Source of the DNA: Pseudoalteromonas sp. NBT06-2
GTDB taxonomy: Bacteria; Pseudomonadota; Gammaproteobacteria; Enterobacterales; Alteromonadaceae
DNA: 64,000 bases
Direction of reading: 5' to 3'
Assembly: GCF_002276045.1 (NCBI RefSeq)
Contig: NZ_NQMR01000019.1
Location: forward strand, 1-64,000
Both the position numbers and the translations under genes were made by a program. Positions 54,611 to 63,790 of the stretch are shown here, piece after piece. Under the pieces are notes generated by a model. That model saw only the letters and a list, made by a program, of their open reading frames with translations. It did no database searches and was not told where the DNA came from. Every line of letters begins with the position of its first letter. Position 1 is the first letter of the stretch.

Positions 54611-55987
54611 CTATGTATGTATTACTCTAGATATTTTGGAAGGGAGTAAACAAGTGTATTTATCTGAATCTTCATGATTTAAAATTTCACTTTCAACTTT
54701 CAAAAGTGATTCTTGAAATAAATTATATATATTTTGATGACTATTATTTTCAAATTTTTTTGCTTCAAGAAGAGGGAATAACTCCTTTATAGTATTAAAC
54801 CCTTGATAACTATACTGACGAACTTGAAGTCTAATAGCAGCTCTAAGGTGCACATTTTTGTTAATATGCATTTGACCTATATCGTAGTTATGCATGTCAA
54901 ATATATGTCCACATGCAATGCTATGGCCAACAGAGTTTTGAAAAATAATTATGGTTAATATTTCAATTAGGTCATTTTTATCCTTTACTTTGAACCTTAA
55001 AGAATCGTAAATATTATCTTGCATGTTAACTGGTATTATTTCATTTAAAGTTAAATTTGAAAAAGTTTCAATGTATTGCCTAACAAAAAGGTTAAAGCAG
55101 TCCCATAGTTTTTTTACAAATTTTGGATAAGGCTCGTTTATATTCTTAAAACAATTATCATTAAAGTAATCATTATAATTAAACTTTCTGACTTTAAATC
55201 CCTTAACAGAATCCTCTTTTAAGTAATCATGTATTTTATTGGAGTCTACATTATTATCCTTAAGAAACCTGATAGGATCATCTTTGTGGATAAGAATATC
55301 TTCTAACAAGTTGTTGATTATTTTAAAATGAACTTTGTCTGTGAATATATAAAGTAAACTTTTACAAGGATACTTTGAGCTATTTTCTGTTAATTCTTTT
55401 AAAATTTCACCAAATTTCATATGTATTGATAAAGCATGGTATTGAAATTTTGCAAAAAGAATACTATTTCTACAAAGCTCTTTCTTTGCTAAAAACCATT
55501 GTGCGTCAGTTGGTTTAATTAATTTGTTATCAATAGAGATTTTATTAATTTTTAATTTATTATCAATAAGATCAAAAACGCCTATGGTAGGCTTGATATG
55601 TTCAGAAATGAGACTCATATCCTTCATGTGAGAGAAGTCTATAATATATTTACCATAAAATGATCCAGATTTACATAACTCTATTTGATGGTGTCCTATA
55701 ATAAAAAGCATGTATTCTAGATTTGATTCTAGATCAAAATCAATTGGGTTAGATTTATTTAACATATTATGAAGATTAAATTGACTTGCCTTATTAAAGT
55801 TATCTATTTTGGGTACTATTTTGTTTATTAAAAAAAAACTCGTAATTCCATTAACAAGTAAAATTAGTTTTATAAACTTTTCACTTTTAATTGTTTTATG
55901 TGCGTAATATTTTATTGTATGTTTATGAATATTTGTATACATAGCCAATTTTAAAATAGTAAATTTTATATGCTGAGATAAGAACAA
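54611..55987 (-). CDS. Divergent lipoxygenase-like protein (458 aa)
   Basis: An N-terminal hydrophobic segment (about 38-58) precedes a helical body. Residues 160-192 read TDAQWFLAKKELCRNSILFA KFQYHALSIHMK, matching the iron-binding helix of lipoxygenases (W-x-x-AK ... H-x4-H, here His184 and His189). This is followed by a segment corresponding to HPxYKLLxPHxRxxxxINxL (SLLYIFTDKVHFKIINNLLE). A second helix EILTIIIFQNSVGHSIACGH parallels the third-His helix (FTxSxxHAAVN), with His355 present but Cys359 where Asn is usual. The C-terminal residue is Thr, not the canonical Ile ligand. Start is TTG after AAAGGA. Probably a lipoxygenase-fold protein, perhaps with altered iron coordination. Confidence 0.55.
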   Translation of the reverse strand: MFLSQHIKFTILKLAMYTNIHKHTIKYYAHKTIKSEKFIKLILLVNGITSFFLINKIVPKIDNFNKASQFNLHNMLNKSNPIDFDLESNLEYMLFIIGHHQIELCKSGSFYGKYIIDFSHMKDMSLISEHIKPTIGVFDLIDNKLKINKISIDNKLIKPTDAQWFLAKKELCRNSILFAKFQYHALSIHMKFGEILKELTENSSKYPCKSLLYIFTDKVHFKIINNLLEDILIHKDDPIRFLKDNNVDSNKIHDYLKEDSVKGFKVRKFNYNDYFNDNCFKNINEPYPKFVKKLWDCFNLFVRQYIETFSNLTLNEIIPVNMQDNIYDSLRFKVKDKNDLIEILTIIIFQNSVGHSIACGHIFDMHNYDIGQMHINKNVHLRAAIRLQVRQYSYQGFNTIKELFPLLEAKKFENNSHQNIYNLFQESLLKVESEILNHEDSDKYTCLLPSKISRVIHT

Positions 55988-56138
55988 TTACATTCCTTTT
56001 TATAATCAAATATTAAATCACAATGTACCTTTTATGGGTTCTTGTTGTCAAAGATGTACTGTTATATTTTCTGTAAATACTAGGAAACCTCTAGGAAAAA
56101 ACAAAACAGCTTACTCCCTTGATGTTCTGGGTTGAAAT

Positions 56139-56184
56139 TAAAGCGTTTCTAACTCTAACTGAATTCTGTAGTGGCTTGGGTATA
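56139..56184. repeat. Right-end relic of the short TIR element
   Basis: AAAGCGTTTCTAACTCTAAC then TGAATTCTGTAGTGGCTTGG and GTATA: the last 45 bases of the family with several changes. The 55988-56295 gap has no gene. Confidence 0.6.
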
Positions 56185-56295
56185 GTTAAACTTGGAACAG
56201 TATACAGGGTGATATTGTTTGACAGCTAATGCTTTAGTCTTAATTTAAGCCATTGTTCATGTTTGTCTTTTTCGATGTTAGTAGTTAGAAACCTT

Positions 56296-56561
56296 TATAC
56301 CCAAGCCACTTCAAGATGTGAGGTTCAGGACTGCTGAGCAATTCATGATCTAGGCGCATCTTTGCATTAATGGTTACTCCCTTAAAAAAAGATGGAACAA
56401 CGAGCATGATTTGCTCAGAAGTCCCTGTAAGGTTGGTTTATAAATGCTTTATGCAGCGTTATTGATTTTGAAAAGGGAATAACCATGCTCTTCAATCAAT
56501 GCCTTGCCTAAAGCATTTCTAATTCCAACTGAATCCTGCATCTTGAAGTGGTTTGGGTATA
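56296..56561 (+). mobile_element. Short TIR element copy 9 (266-bp form)
   Basis: Complete 266-bp copy. Its right end GGGTATA is directly followed by TACCCATGCTACATGGAAAT, the second terminal motif family, so two repeat types abut here upstream of the GAF/EAL locus. Confidence 0.9.
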
Positions 56562-56709
56562 TACCCATGCTACATGGAAATGCGCGATTTCAGCAAGTCG
56601 ATAAGCGTGCCAAATACATCAACCGACATTACTATGATATAAACAACATCATTGAATTTTGTAAATAACAGAAATTTCGACTATTTTACAACATCAAAGA
56701 GGCTCAATA

Positions 56710-57199
56710 ATGACACCTGATTTTGAAATAAAACGCATCAATGCGCTACATAAACTTAATGTGCTAGATACAGAAAGGGACAGTGATTTTGATCAAATAA
56801 CCAAAATGGTTTCTATAATATTTGACGCACCGATGTCATTTATCTCTATGGTTGATAGAGATCGCTTGTTTTTTAAATCTGGTTTTGGCACTGATGTCAA
56901 AGAAATGGATCGTAGAGATTCATTTTGCTCAGCGGCGATAGAACAAAAAACAGCATTAATTGTTAATGATGCTTCTAAAGACCGAGCAAGGTTTTCCAGT
57001 TGGTACCTTATGCTTTGTCGACACTAAAATGCGGCAAACGCTCAGCCAAGAACAAACAAATAAACTGGAAGAATTAGCAAAGTTAACCATGAGACTTTTA
57101 CAATTAAAAGCCAATCATAATGAGATAGATCATACAGCGATGTTGTCTACTGAAACTGTAGCGATAAATCAATTATCAGAACTTATCAATGAACGCTAA
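56710..57199 (+). pseudogene. GAF-domain sensor part, internally deleted and frameshifted
   Basis: The first frame MTPDFEIKRINALHKLNVLD TERDSDFDQIT...FISMVDRDRLFFKSGFGTDV is a typical cytoplasmic GAF domain N-terminal half. After LIVNDASKDRAR the reading must shift by one frame to continue PVGTLCFVDTKMRQTLSQEQ TNKLEELAKLTMRLLQL. About 25 residues normally present between these blocks are missing, so the damage is a deletion of about 80 bases with a shift. The second frame ends LSELINER at 57199, just inside the start of the EAL gene. In intact relatives this is one GAF-GGDEF-EAL protein. Confidence 0.7.
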
Positions 57200-58451
57200 T
57201 AAATCTAAAGTACTATCAATTTTAGCCATCGAATTGATGAATGATTATACTTTACAAGCAGGCGAAGCCGTTCAGGGTAGCAACTTTGTTAAAACTTGTA
57301 TTGTTGAGTCAGTAGCACATCTGATAAATAAATGTCCTGACAAAACACTACTTTATTCTCACAGCAAAAATGTTTATCTGGCTATTGTGAAAGATATTCA
57401 TTATGAGAATGATATAATGGCTTTAAAACAGCTGATTAAGCAACTTAAATCACCAATCAATATTAACGGAGTAGAATATTTACCTTGCCCTAAAATAGGT
57501 TTTGTTAGTCGGTACATTGAAGGTAATGAAAATGCCAAAGAACTGATACGTTTCGCTACTTCAGCATTGATTCAGATCAGAGGCACAAGGCATCCCTATA
57601 TTGCATACAATGAAAAAGAAGATAACCTTCTTCAAAAAAAATTTAAGTTAATGTCGGATCTACCTAGAGCATTAAAAAACTCTGAAGAAATTAGATTGTA
57701 TTTTCAACCCATTATAGATTCTAAATCTGAACAATGTATCGAACTTGAGTGCCTATTAAGATGGAAACATCCTGAATTGGGTAACATTAGTCCATTTTCA
57801 ATAATATCATGGATTGAAGAAACGCCATTAATGCAAGATTTAACTCTACGCGTTATTGACCTGGCAATAGAAGCCGCTCAAGTACTATCAACAGAAAATA
57901 TGTTTCCTAAAATAGCGGTAAATTTATCTTGTTATGATCTATATTTTGATAAAATACACGATAAATTGAAATTAGCAACACTGGCAATGTCGAGCGGACA
58001 ACTCATCGCTGAAATAACAGAAACAGCGTTGATAAAAGATTTGGATACTATTGCCATTGGGCTTAAGAATTTACGTGATTTAGGAATAAACATTCATATT
58101 GATGATTTTGGTGTTGGTCAAAGTTCTTTATCATATTTAACTAAGCTCCCTGCACATAGTATAAAATTAGATCAATCTTTTTTAAGACAAATAGAGGCGG
58201 ATCCAGCAAACCTTAAAATTTCAGCGGGGATCACAACCATAGCGAAAGAATTAGGGTTTGACGTCATCATTGAAGGCGTTGAGTGCGCAAAAGATTATCA
58301 AATAACCCAATATATACAACCAAGTTGTATTCAGGGTTATCACATTGCTAAACCAATGCCGATATCCAAGGTAGTGCATTGGTTAAAGTGCAATCAGTTT
58401 AAGCAAGAGAAAGATGTGAAAGGTTATCTCACAATGACTACGATCATCTAA
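57189..58451 (+). CDS. EAL-domain protein with degenerate GGDEF region (420 aa)
   Basis: Residues 1-150 resemble a GGDEF domain without the GG(D/E)EF signature (LAIVKDIHYENDIMALKQLI). Residues 165-410 are an EAL domain with conserved metal and substrate residues in LECLLRWKHPELG, VNLSCYDL, EITETALI, HIDDFGVGQSSLSYL, HSIKLDQSFL, IIEGVE and QGYHIAKPMP. It therefore could hydrolyse cyclic-di-GMP. Its start overlaps the end of the GAF relic by 11 bases in another frame, and it was probably the C-terminal part of one longer protein. Whether it is still translated on its own is uncertain. Confidence 0.7.
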   Translation: MNANKSKVLSILAIELMNDYTLQAGEAVQGSNFVKTCIVESVAHLINKCPDKTLLYSHSKNVYLAIVKDIHYENDIMALKQLIKQLKSPININGVEYLPCPKIGFVSRYIEGNENAKELIRFATSALIQIRGTRHPYIAYNEKEDNLLQKKFKLMSDLPRALKNSEEIRLYFQPIIDSKSEQCIELECLLRWKHPELGNISPFSIISWIEETPLMQDLTLRVIDLAIEAAQVLSTENMFPKIAVNLSCYDLYFDKIHDKLKLATLAMSSGQLIAEITETALIKDLDTIAIGLKNLRDLGINIHIDDFGVGQSSLSYLTKLPAHSIKLDQSFLRQIEADPANLKISAGITTIAKELGFDVIIEGVECAKDYQITQYIQPSCIQGYHIAKPMPISKVVHWLKCNQFKQEKDVKGYLTMTTII

Positions 58452-58454
58452 ATA

Positions 58455-58511
58455 TATACCCAAACTAATTCAAGATGCGAGTTTCAGGACTGCTGAGCAA
58501 CTCATGATCTA
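58455..58511 (+). mobile_element. Left-end fragment of the short TIR element
   Basis: TATACCCAAACTAATTCAAG ATGCGAG...GCTGAGCAACTCATGATCTA corresponds to the first 57 bases of the family. The last bases (CTA) supply the stop codon of the convergent dehydrogenase gene. Confidence 0.8.
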
Positions 58512-61403
58512 ATTACCTAAAGATTTACTCACCCTATCAAGCAAGTAAACAATTGATTGATAGGGAATATCAGTTGCTTTGGTTAAGCCTATTTCGCAAG
58601 TTCGGCTATTTGAAAATCCTTCTGTTATTTTCCCTATATTACAGTTATTTAATTGTAGTTTCAGGGGTTTTAAAGCATTTTCATTGAGCCCGGGCTCAAA
58701 AAATCCTTTATCACCAGCAAAACCACAGCAGTTTATATCGCTTGGGATCAACACTTCATTTGCGCAAGCTTTAGCAATATCAATTAAATTTTGTTCAGTG
58801 TTTTGCCTTTTGCTACTACAGGTAACATGTAGTGTAATAGGTTGTGATTGTTGGATGATTTTTAAAGAAGTTAAAACATTGAGATTTATAAACTCTGCAG
58901 TTTCATAAACTTTAAATGCGATATTTTCAAAATTATTGAGCGTTAAAGAACATGGACTCGCATCAATTATCACAGGAATTTTATTATCTTGGTTTAAAGA
59001 TTCAATTATTGTTATTAGTTCTTGAGATTTTTGATCAGCACTTTGATTATCGCCTTTGCTCTGCCAAGGCATACCACAGCATAGATTATTAATTCTTTGT
59101 GGGATCAACACTTCAAAATTAGCTTTTTCTAAAATTGAAGTCATTACTTCAAATAAAGGGCGTTGATCTTGAGCTGTTTCATCTTGCGCAAATGCTCTGC
59201 CACCACAGCTTGGTATATAGATAACTTTTTGTTTATCTGTATTAAACTCTGATTTGTTTGATGAAATGGTTTTAGCACCTTTAGGCCAAGCTGGGTAATA
59301 CAAAGGAATATGATTATTAGTAACAAAATTAAGTAGTTTAAAACTTTTTTCTATAACTGGTTTAGGTATTACAGAATGAATAGCATTTACCGCGGATAAA
59401 CCAAGTTTTGCAGCTGAAATTGTTTTATCTAAATGCTTTGCTGTTAATTTTGATAACTTTAAGAAGGCATTTTTGTTTGTTATTTTTTTTGCTCGTAATG
59501 ACTTTATAAACTCACCTGTATTTATGTCAACAGGGCACTTTAATCCACATAAACCTGTAGCAGCACAAGAGTCTATAGCTAAGCTTTGATAATCTTGCTG
59601 TAGTGCATCTAGTTCTTGTTTTACTAAGTCATTTTTTAAATCTTGTTTAAGGCTACTTTCAAGTTCTACAATGCGTCGCCAAACACTAATACGTTGCCTA
59701 GGTGTGAACGTATAACCATTTGATGGGCAGACGGATTCACAAAAACCACATTCAATGCATTGATCTATTATGTCATCAGTTGGTGGCATTTTTTTTAAAT
59801 TTTCTAAATGTATGTTGTTATTGTCGCTTATTACAACATCTGGATTTAAAATATTATTAGGATCAAAAGCCTGTTTTATTTGTTGCATTAATTTGTATGC
59901 ATCAGAGCCCCACTCTAATTCAACAAACGGCGCCATATTTCGACCCGTGCCATGCTCAGCTTTTAATGAACCTTTAAATTCAATTGCTACCAATTGAGCA
60001 ACGTCTTGCATAAATGCACTGTATCTATTAGTTTGGCTTTGTACATTAAATGACTGAGTAAAAACAAAATGTAAATTACCATCTAATGCATGGCCAAATA
60101 TTATGGCTTCATTATATTGGTATTTATTAAATAAGCTCTGTAATGCTTTAACACCTAGTGCTAACTTTTCTATAGGAAAGGTGACATCTTCAATAATTAC
60201 GGTAGTGCCGGTTTGTCTTGTTGCACCGACAGCGGGAAAGGTTGCTTTGCGAATTTGCCAAAGTTGATTACTGATTGACTGATCTTCAGTGAATGGGACT
60301 TCAGCTTGTATATTGGTTTGAAATTTAGATATCAGACTTTGGCACTGCTTGTGAATTGTAGCTAATTCATAGTCACTTTTAGCATGTACTTCAATAAGTA
60401 AAGCCGCTGAGTTTTTGCTCAATTCTACGTCAGAATTTTGATTTAAACATTGTTGCATTAAAGGTTTATTAGCAACACTTTGTAATGCTCGAAAATCTAA
60501 TAACTCAAGGGCTGTGATATTTAGTTTTGCAAATTCAGATACAAGTTCACACGCTAAAGCTAAATCATCAAATATATAGAAACCGGTTATTTTATGTTGA
60601 TAATCATCAACTGTGTGATAAGTAATATCTGCTATAAAGCCTAACGTACCTTCACTGCCTATCATTAAATGTTTAATAACATCGATAGGGTCTTCAAAAT
60701 CAAGCAATGAATTAATGCCATAACCACAGGTATTTTTATAACGATATTTTTGCTTAATTAACTGAGATAGTTCAGGGTTATTGTGTACGCTTAACAGCAA
60801 TTGGTTAATGTGATTTATAAGCTCTGATTTTGTATTTAAAAAAGAATCACAACTTTGCTTATTTGATGTATCAAGCAAAGTGCCATCAGAAAAAATAATC
60901 GTCATATCAGCTAAGGTATGATAGCTATTTTGTTTTACACCACAGCACATGCCAGATGAATTGTTTGCTGCCATGCCACCAATTTTACAGCTATCAATAG
61001 AGGCAGGATCGGGACCTAACTTTTTATTAAATGGTTTCAATAGTTGGTTTGCTTTTGCACCAATAATACCGGGCTGCAAAATGATTTTATCGCCTTGATC
61101 GATAATCTCAGCGTTTTGCCAGTTAGAAGTTAAAGTGATTAATACAGAATTTGTTATTGCTTGACCAGATAAACTTGTGCCCGCAGCTCTAAAAGTTACC
61201 GGTACGCTATATTGATTTGCCAGCGTTAAAACTTGCTGTATTTGATATTTATTTTTAAGTGCTAGAACTAATTTGGGTATTAATCGGTAAAAGCTAGCGT
61301 CAGTACCATAAGCATAACGTTTCGTGAAAGATTCAATGATTGCATCTGGATTTAAAAATGTAGTGAGTTGAGATTTGAAATTGGTAAATAACAGATGTGT
61401 CAT
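58509..61403 (-). CDS. dld: Respiratory D-lactate dehydrogenase-type FAD/Fe-S oxidoreductase (964 aa)
   Basis: An N-terminal FAD-binding domain (FRAAGTSLSGQAITNSVLIT, LGPDPASIDSCKIGGMAANN, IGSEGTLGFIADITYH) is followed by the FAD-oxidase C-terminal domain (EHGTGRNMAPFVELEWG). Next is a two-cluster ferredoxin-like region, CIECGFCESVCPSNGYTFTP and CAATGLCGLKCPVDINTGEF. The CCG domains follow (NNLCCGMPWQSKG, SDINCCGFAGDKGFFEPG). This is the plan of the Dld-II/YdiJ-like enzymes that oxidise D-lactate or related 2-hydroxy acids and feed electrons to the respiratory chain at the inner membrane. The stop codon lies at the boundary with a short TIR fragment, so the native C-terminus may have lost some residues. 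Confidence 0.88.
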   Translation of the reverse strand: MTHLLFTNFKSQLTTFLNPDAIIESFTKRYAYGTDASFYRLIPKLVLALKNKYQIQQVLTLANQYSVPVTFRAAGTSLSGQAITNSVLITLTSNWQNAEIIDQGDKIILQPGIIGAKANQLLKPFNKKLGPDPASIDSCKIGGMAANNSSGMCCGVKQNSYHTLADMTIIFSDGTLLDTSNKQSCDSFLNTKSELINHINQLLLSVHNNPELSQLIKQKYRYKNTCGYGINSLLDFEDPIDVIKHLMIGSEGTLGFIADITYHTVDDYQHKITGFYIFDDLALACELVSEFAKLNITALELLDFRALQSVANKPLMQQCLNQNSDVELSKNSAALLIEVHAKSDYELATIHKQCQSLISKFQTNIQAEVPFTEDQSISNQLWQIRKATFPAVGATRQTGTTVIIEDVTFPIEKLALGVKALQSLFNKYQYNEAIIFGHALDGNLHFVFTQSFNVQSQTNRYSAFMQDVAQLVAIEFKGSLKAEHGTGRNMAPFVELEWGSDAYKLMQQIKQAFDPNNILNPDVVISDNNNIHLENLKKMPPTDDIIDQCIECGFCESVCPSNGYTFTPRQRISVWRRIVELESSLKQDLKNDLVKQELDALQQDYQSLAIDSCAATGLCGLKCPVDINTGEFIKSLRAKKITNKNAFLKLSKLTAKHLDKTISAAKLGLSAVNAIHSVIPKPVIEKSFKLLNFVTNNHIPLYYPAWPKGAKTISSNKSEFNTDKQKVIYIPSCGGRAFAQDETAQDQRPLFEVMTSILEKANFEVLIPQRINNLCCGMPWQSKGDNQSADQKSQELITIIESLNQDNKIPVIIDASPCSLTLNNFENIAFKVYETAEFINLNVLTSLKIIQQSQPITLHVTCSSKRQNTEQNLIDIAKACANEVLIPSDINCCGFAGDKGFFEPGLNENALKPLKLQLNNCNIGKITEGFSNSRTCEIGLTKATDIPYQSIVYLLDRVSKSLGN

Positions 61404-61466
61404 ACAGATCCCGGAATAATGCTTTGGCGCTTAATAACTAAATTATCATTAAATACCAAAGTATTA

Positions 61467-61732
61467 TATACCCAAACCACTTCAAGATGCAGGATTCAGT
61501 TGGAATTAGAAATGCTTTAGGCAAGACATTGATTGAAGAACATGGTTATTCCCTTTTCAAAATCAATAACGCTGCATAAAGTATTTATAAACCAACCTTA
61601 CAGGGACTTCTGAGCAAATCATGCTCGTTGTTCCATCTTTTTTTAAGGGAGTAACCATTAATGCAAAGATGCGCCTAGATCATGAATTGCTCAGCAGTCC
61701 TGAACCTCACATCTTGAAGTGGCTTGGGTATA
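61467..61732 (-). mobile_element. Short TIR element copy 10 (266-bp form, reverse orientation)
   Basis: Starts TATACCCAAACCACTTCAAG, ends CTTGAAGTGGCTTGGGTATA, the mirror image of the majority orientation. It lies 64 bases upstream of the dehydrogenase start, in its promoter region, and is followed by the decayed terminal motifs TATATCCGTGCTACTTCGAA and CCATGTAGCATGG (61776-61815). Confidence 0.9.
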
Positions 61733-61848
61733 TATCCAAGATACTTCATTTTAAAGTGACTTGGTTATGCCTATATCCGTGCTACTTCGAAATTACACAT
61801 CTCCATGTAGCATGGTGGAGTTAAATATAGGCATAGAGGGGCATAAAT

Positions 61849-62031
61849 TTAATCACATTCGCTGAGTCTATGTGCATCAGATAAAGGAGACGCTGCTTTA
61901 ACCAGATTTAACTGTGTTCTCACCTGTTTATGTATACTCAGCATTTGTTCAAAGTTATCTTCTTCGTTAACTTCTAGCTGTTCAGTTAATACTTTATCTA
62001 AATGAGATACTTCTTTTTTCCAGTTATTCAT
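61849..62031 (-). CDS. Small acidic helical protein (60 aa)
   Basis: MNNWKKEVSHLDKVLTEQLE continues VNEEDNFEQMLSIHKQVRTQ and ends SDAHRLSECD. CCGGAG lies eight bases before ATG 62031, which sets the start; the frame upstream to 62118 is unlikely to be used. Heptad-like Leu/Ile spacing suggests a helical hairpin. Family unknown. Transcribed away from sbcD. Confidence 0.5.
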   Translation of the reverse strand: MNNWKKEVSHLDKVLTEQLEVNEEDNFEQMLSIHKQVRTQLNLVKAASPLSDAHRLSECD

Positions 62032-62551
62032 AATAATACTCCGGTTAAAATTGTAAAAGTAGCAGTTCAGGATCATGCAAATAATCCCAGTTTTAATATC
62101 AAAGTCGACATTTCGCAATGCAAAATGCGATGTAATAAGAAGTGAGAGACATCTTAACGATAGAATTATACATTATTGGTTAATTTTGTATTATTTTGAT
62201 TTATTATGTCTAATATATTTAACATAAATCTGTAAACTGTTTTAAATCTGCACACCTAAAAAAATTAGCATAGCTAAAGCTATTTATATGGTTGATAAAT
62301 TGAGATAATCATTTTAATCGTCACTATCCTTTTTGTAATATGAAAATATTACTCAGATCACTCATTTCAGGTCTTGTAGATAGGTTCAGCTTGATATATC
62401 CGTGCTACTTGAAAATGCAGGTTTGAGAGCTTGGGTATATAGTCATCACTTTTATATTTATAAAAATATGGTCACGCCAAAAGAGAACATTATTTGGGCT
62501 TCAAGCATGTTTATTTATGAATAGAATAAAGAATAAAGAATACAGGTATAT
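62032..62551. other. Intergenic region with a 45-bp repeat relic
   Basis: About 520 bases without a gene. It holds the promoter areas of the divergent small protein and sbcD. At 62395-62439 there is a relic with TATATCCGTGCTACTTGAAA and a GAGAGCTTGGGTATA end, a collapsed member of the TATACCC repeat families. Confidence 0.5.
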
Positions 62552-63790
62552 ATGAAAATATTACACACATCAGATTGGCATTTAGGCCAGAATTTTATTG
62601 GCAAAAGTCGCGCATGCGAACACCAAGCATTTATTAATTGGATATTAATCCAAATTGTTGAGCAACAAGTTGACGCCGTGATTATTGCAGGTGATGTATT
62701 CGATACTGGCGCACCACCAAGTTATGCTCGTGAAATTTATAATCGTTTTGTTGTTGAAGTGAATAAATTAGACTGTCAACTGATTGTACTGGGTGGTAAT
62801 CATGATTCTGTATCTACTTTAAATGAATCTAAAAGCTTATTGGCTTATTTAAATACACAAGTTATTGCTAATGTAAGTGATGATTTAAGTGAACAAATTA
62901 TCGTTTTAAATCATTTGTTTGGTGAGAATAAAGGACAGCCAGGAGCCGTGCTATGTGCCATTCCTTTCATTCGGCCTAAAGATGTTATGATTAGTCGTGC
63001 AGGTGAAACAGGACAAGAAAAACAACAAGCGTTGGGGCAAGCAATAAAAAATCATTATGCCAGCTTATATCAATTAGCAAATGATAAACGTAAAACACTT
63101 GATAGTAATCTCCCAATCATAGCTACAGGGCACTTAACAGCTTTAGGTGTTAAAAAGTCAGATTCCGTTCGTGATATCTATATTGGTAGTTTAGAAGCTT
63201 TTTCGGCTTCAGAGTTTCCACCGGCAGATTATATCGCCCTTGGGCATATACATCGCCCGCAGGTTGTCGCTAAATCTGAACATATTCGTTACAGTGGTTC
63301 GCCGATCCCATTAAGCTTTGATGAACTAGGTACTGAAAAACAAATATTAATTGCTGAGTTTAATGACTGTACTTTAGAGGCTGTTACGCCTTTAAAAGTG
63401 CCATTATTTCAGCCTATGCAATCAATTAAAGGGGATTTAGAGAGTATTGAGACGCAACTTAATGCACTTGAAAATGAATCTGATGCTTTACCAACTTGGT
63501 TATATATTGAAGTTGAAACACAAGACTACCTAAATGATTTGCAACAACGTATCGTGAGTTTAGTTGAAGGTCTCAATGTGGAAGTGTTACAACTACGTAG
63601 AGCGCGCTCTAATCGACAAGTATCGATTGAAAAGCAACAAAAACAAGTATTGGCAGAGTTAACTCCTTTAGATGTATTTGAGCAACGTTTGGCACAAGAA
63701 TCATTTGAAACAGAGCAAGAACAACAAAGGCGAACGCGAATTATCACAGCTTTTCAAAAAATTGTTGCAGATATTAAGGAGGCTAAATAA
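62552..63790 (+). CDS. sbcD: Exonuclease subunit SbcD (412 aa)
   Basis: Calcineurin-type nuclease motifs of the Mre11/SbcD family: MKILHTSDWHLGQNF, VIIAGDVFDTG, VLGGNHDS and IIATGHLTALG with DYIALGHIHRPQ. The family-typical C-terminal capping domain follows. With SbcC it forms a nuclease complex that cuts hairpins and palindromes and processes double-strand break ends. Its stop overlaps the sbcC start by one base (TAATG), showing translational coupling. Of note in a window dense with palindromic repeats, since SbcCD acts on such structures. Confidence 0.95.
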   Translation: MKILHTSDWHLGQNFIGKSRACEHQAFINWILIQIVEQQVDAVIIAGDVFDTGAPPSYAREIYNRFVVEVNKLDCQLIVLGGNHDSVSTLNESKSLLAYLNTQVIANVSDDLSEQIIVLNHLFGENKGQPGAVLCAIPFIRPKDVMISRAGETGQEKQQALGQAIKNHYASLYQLANDKRKTLDSNLPIIATGHLTALGVKKSDSVRDIYIGSLEAFSASEFPPADYIALGHIHRPQVVAKSEHIRYSGSPIPLSFDELGTEKQILIAEFNDCTLEAVTPLKVPLFQPMQSIKGDLESIETQLNALENESDALPTWLYIEVETQDYLNDLQQRIVSLVEGLNVEVLQLRRARSNRQVSIEKQQKQVLAELTPLDVFEQRLAQESFETEQEQQRRTRIITAFQKIVADIKEAK

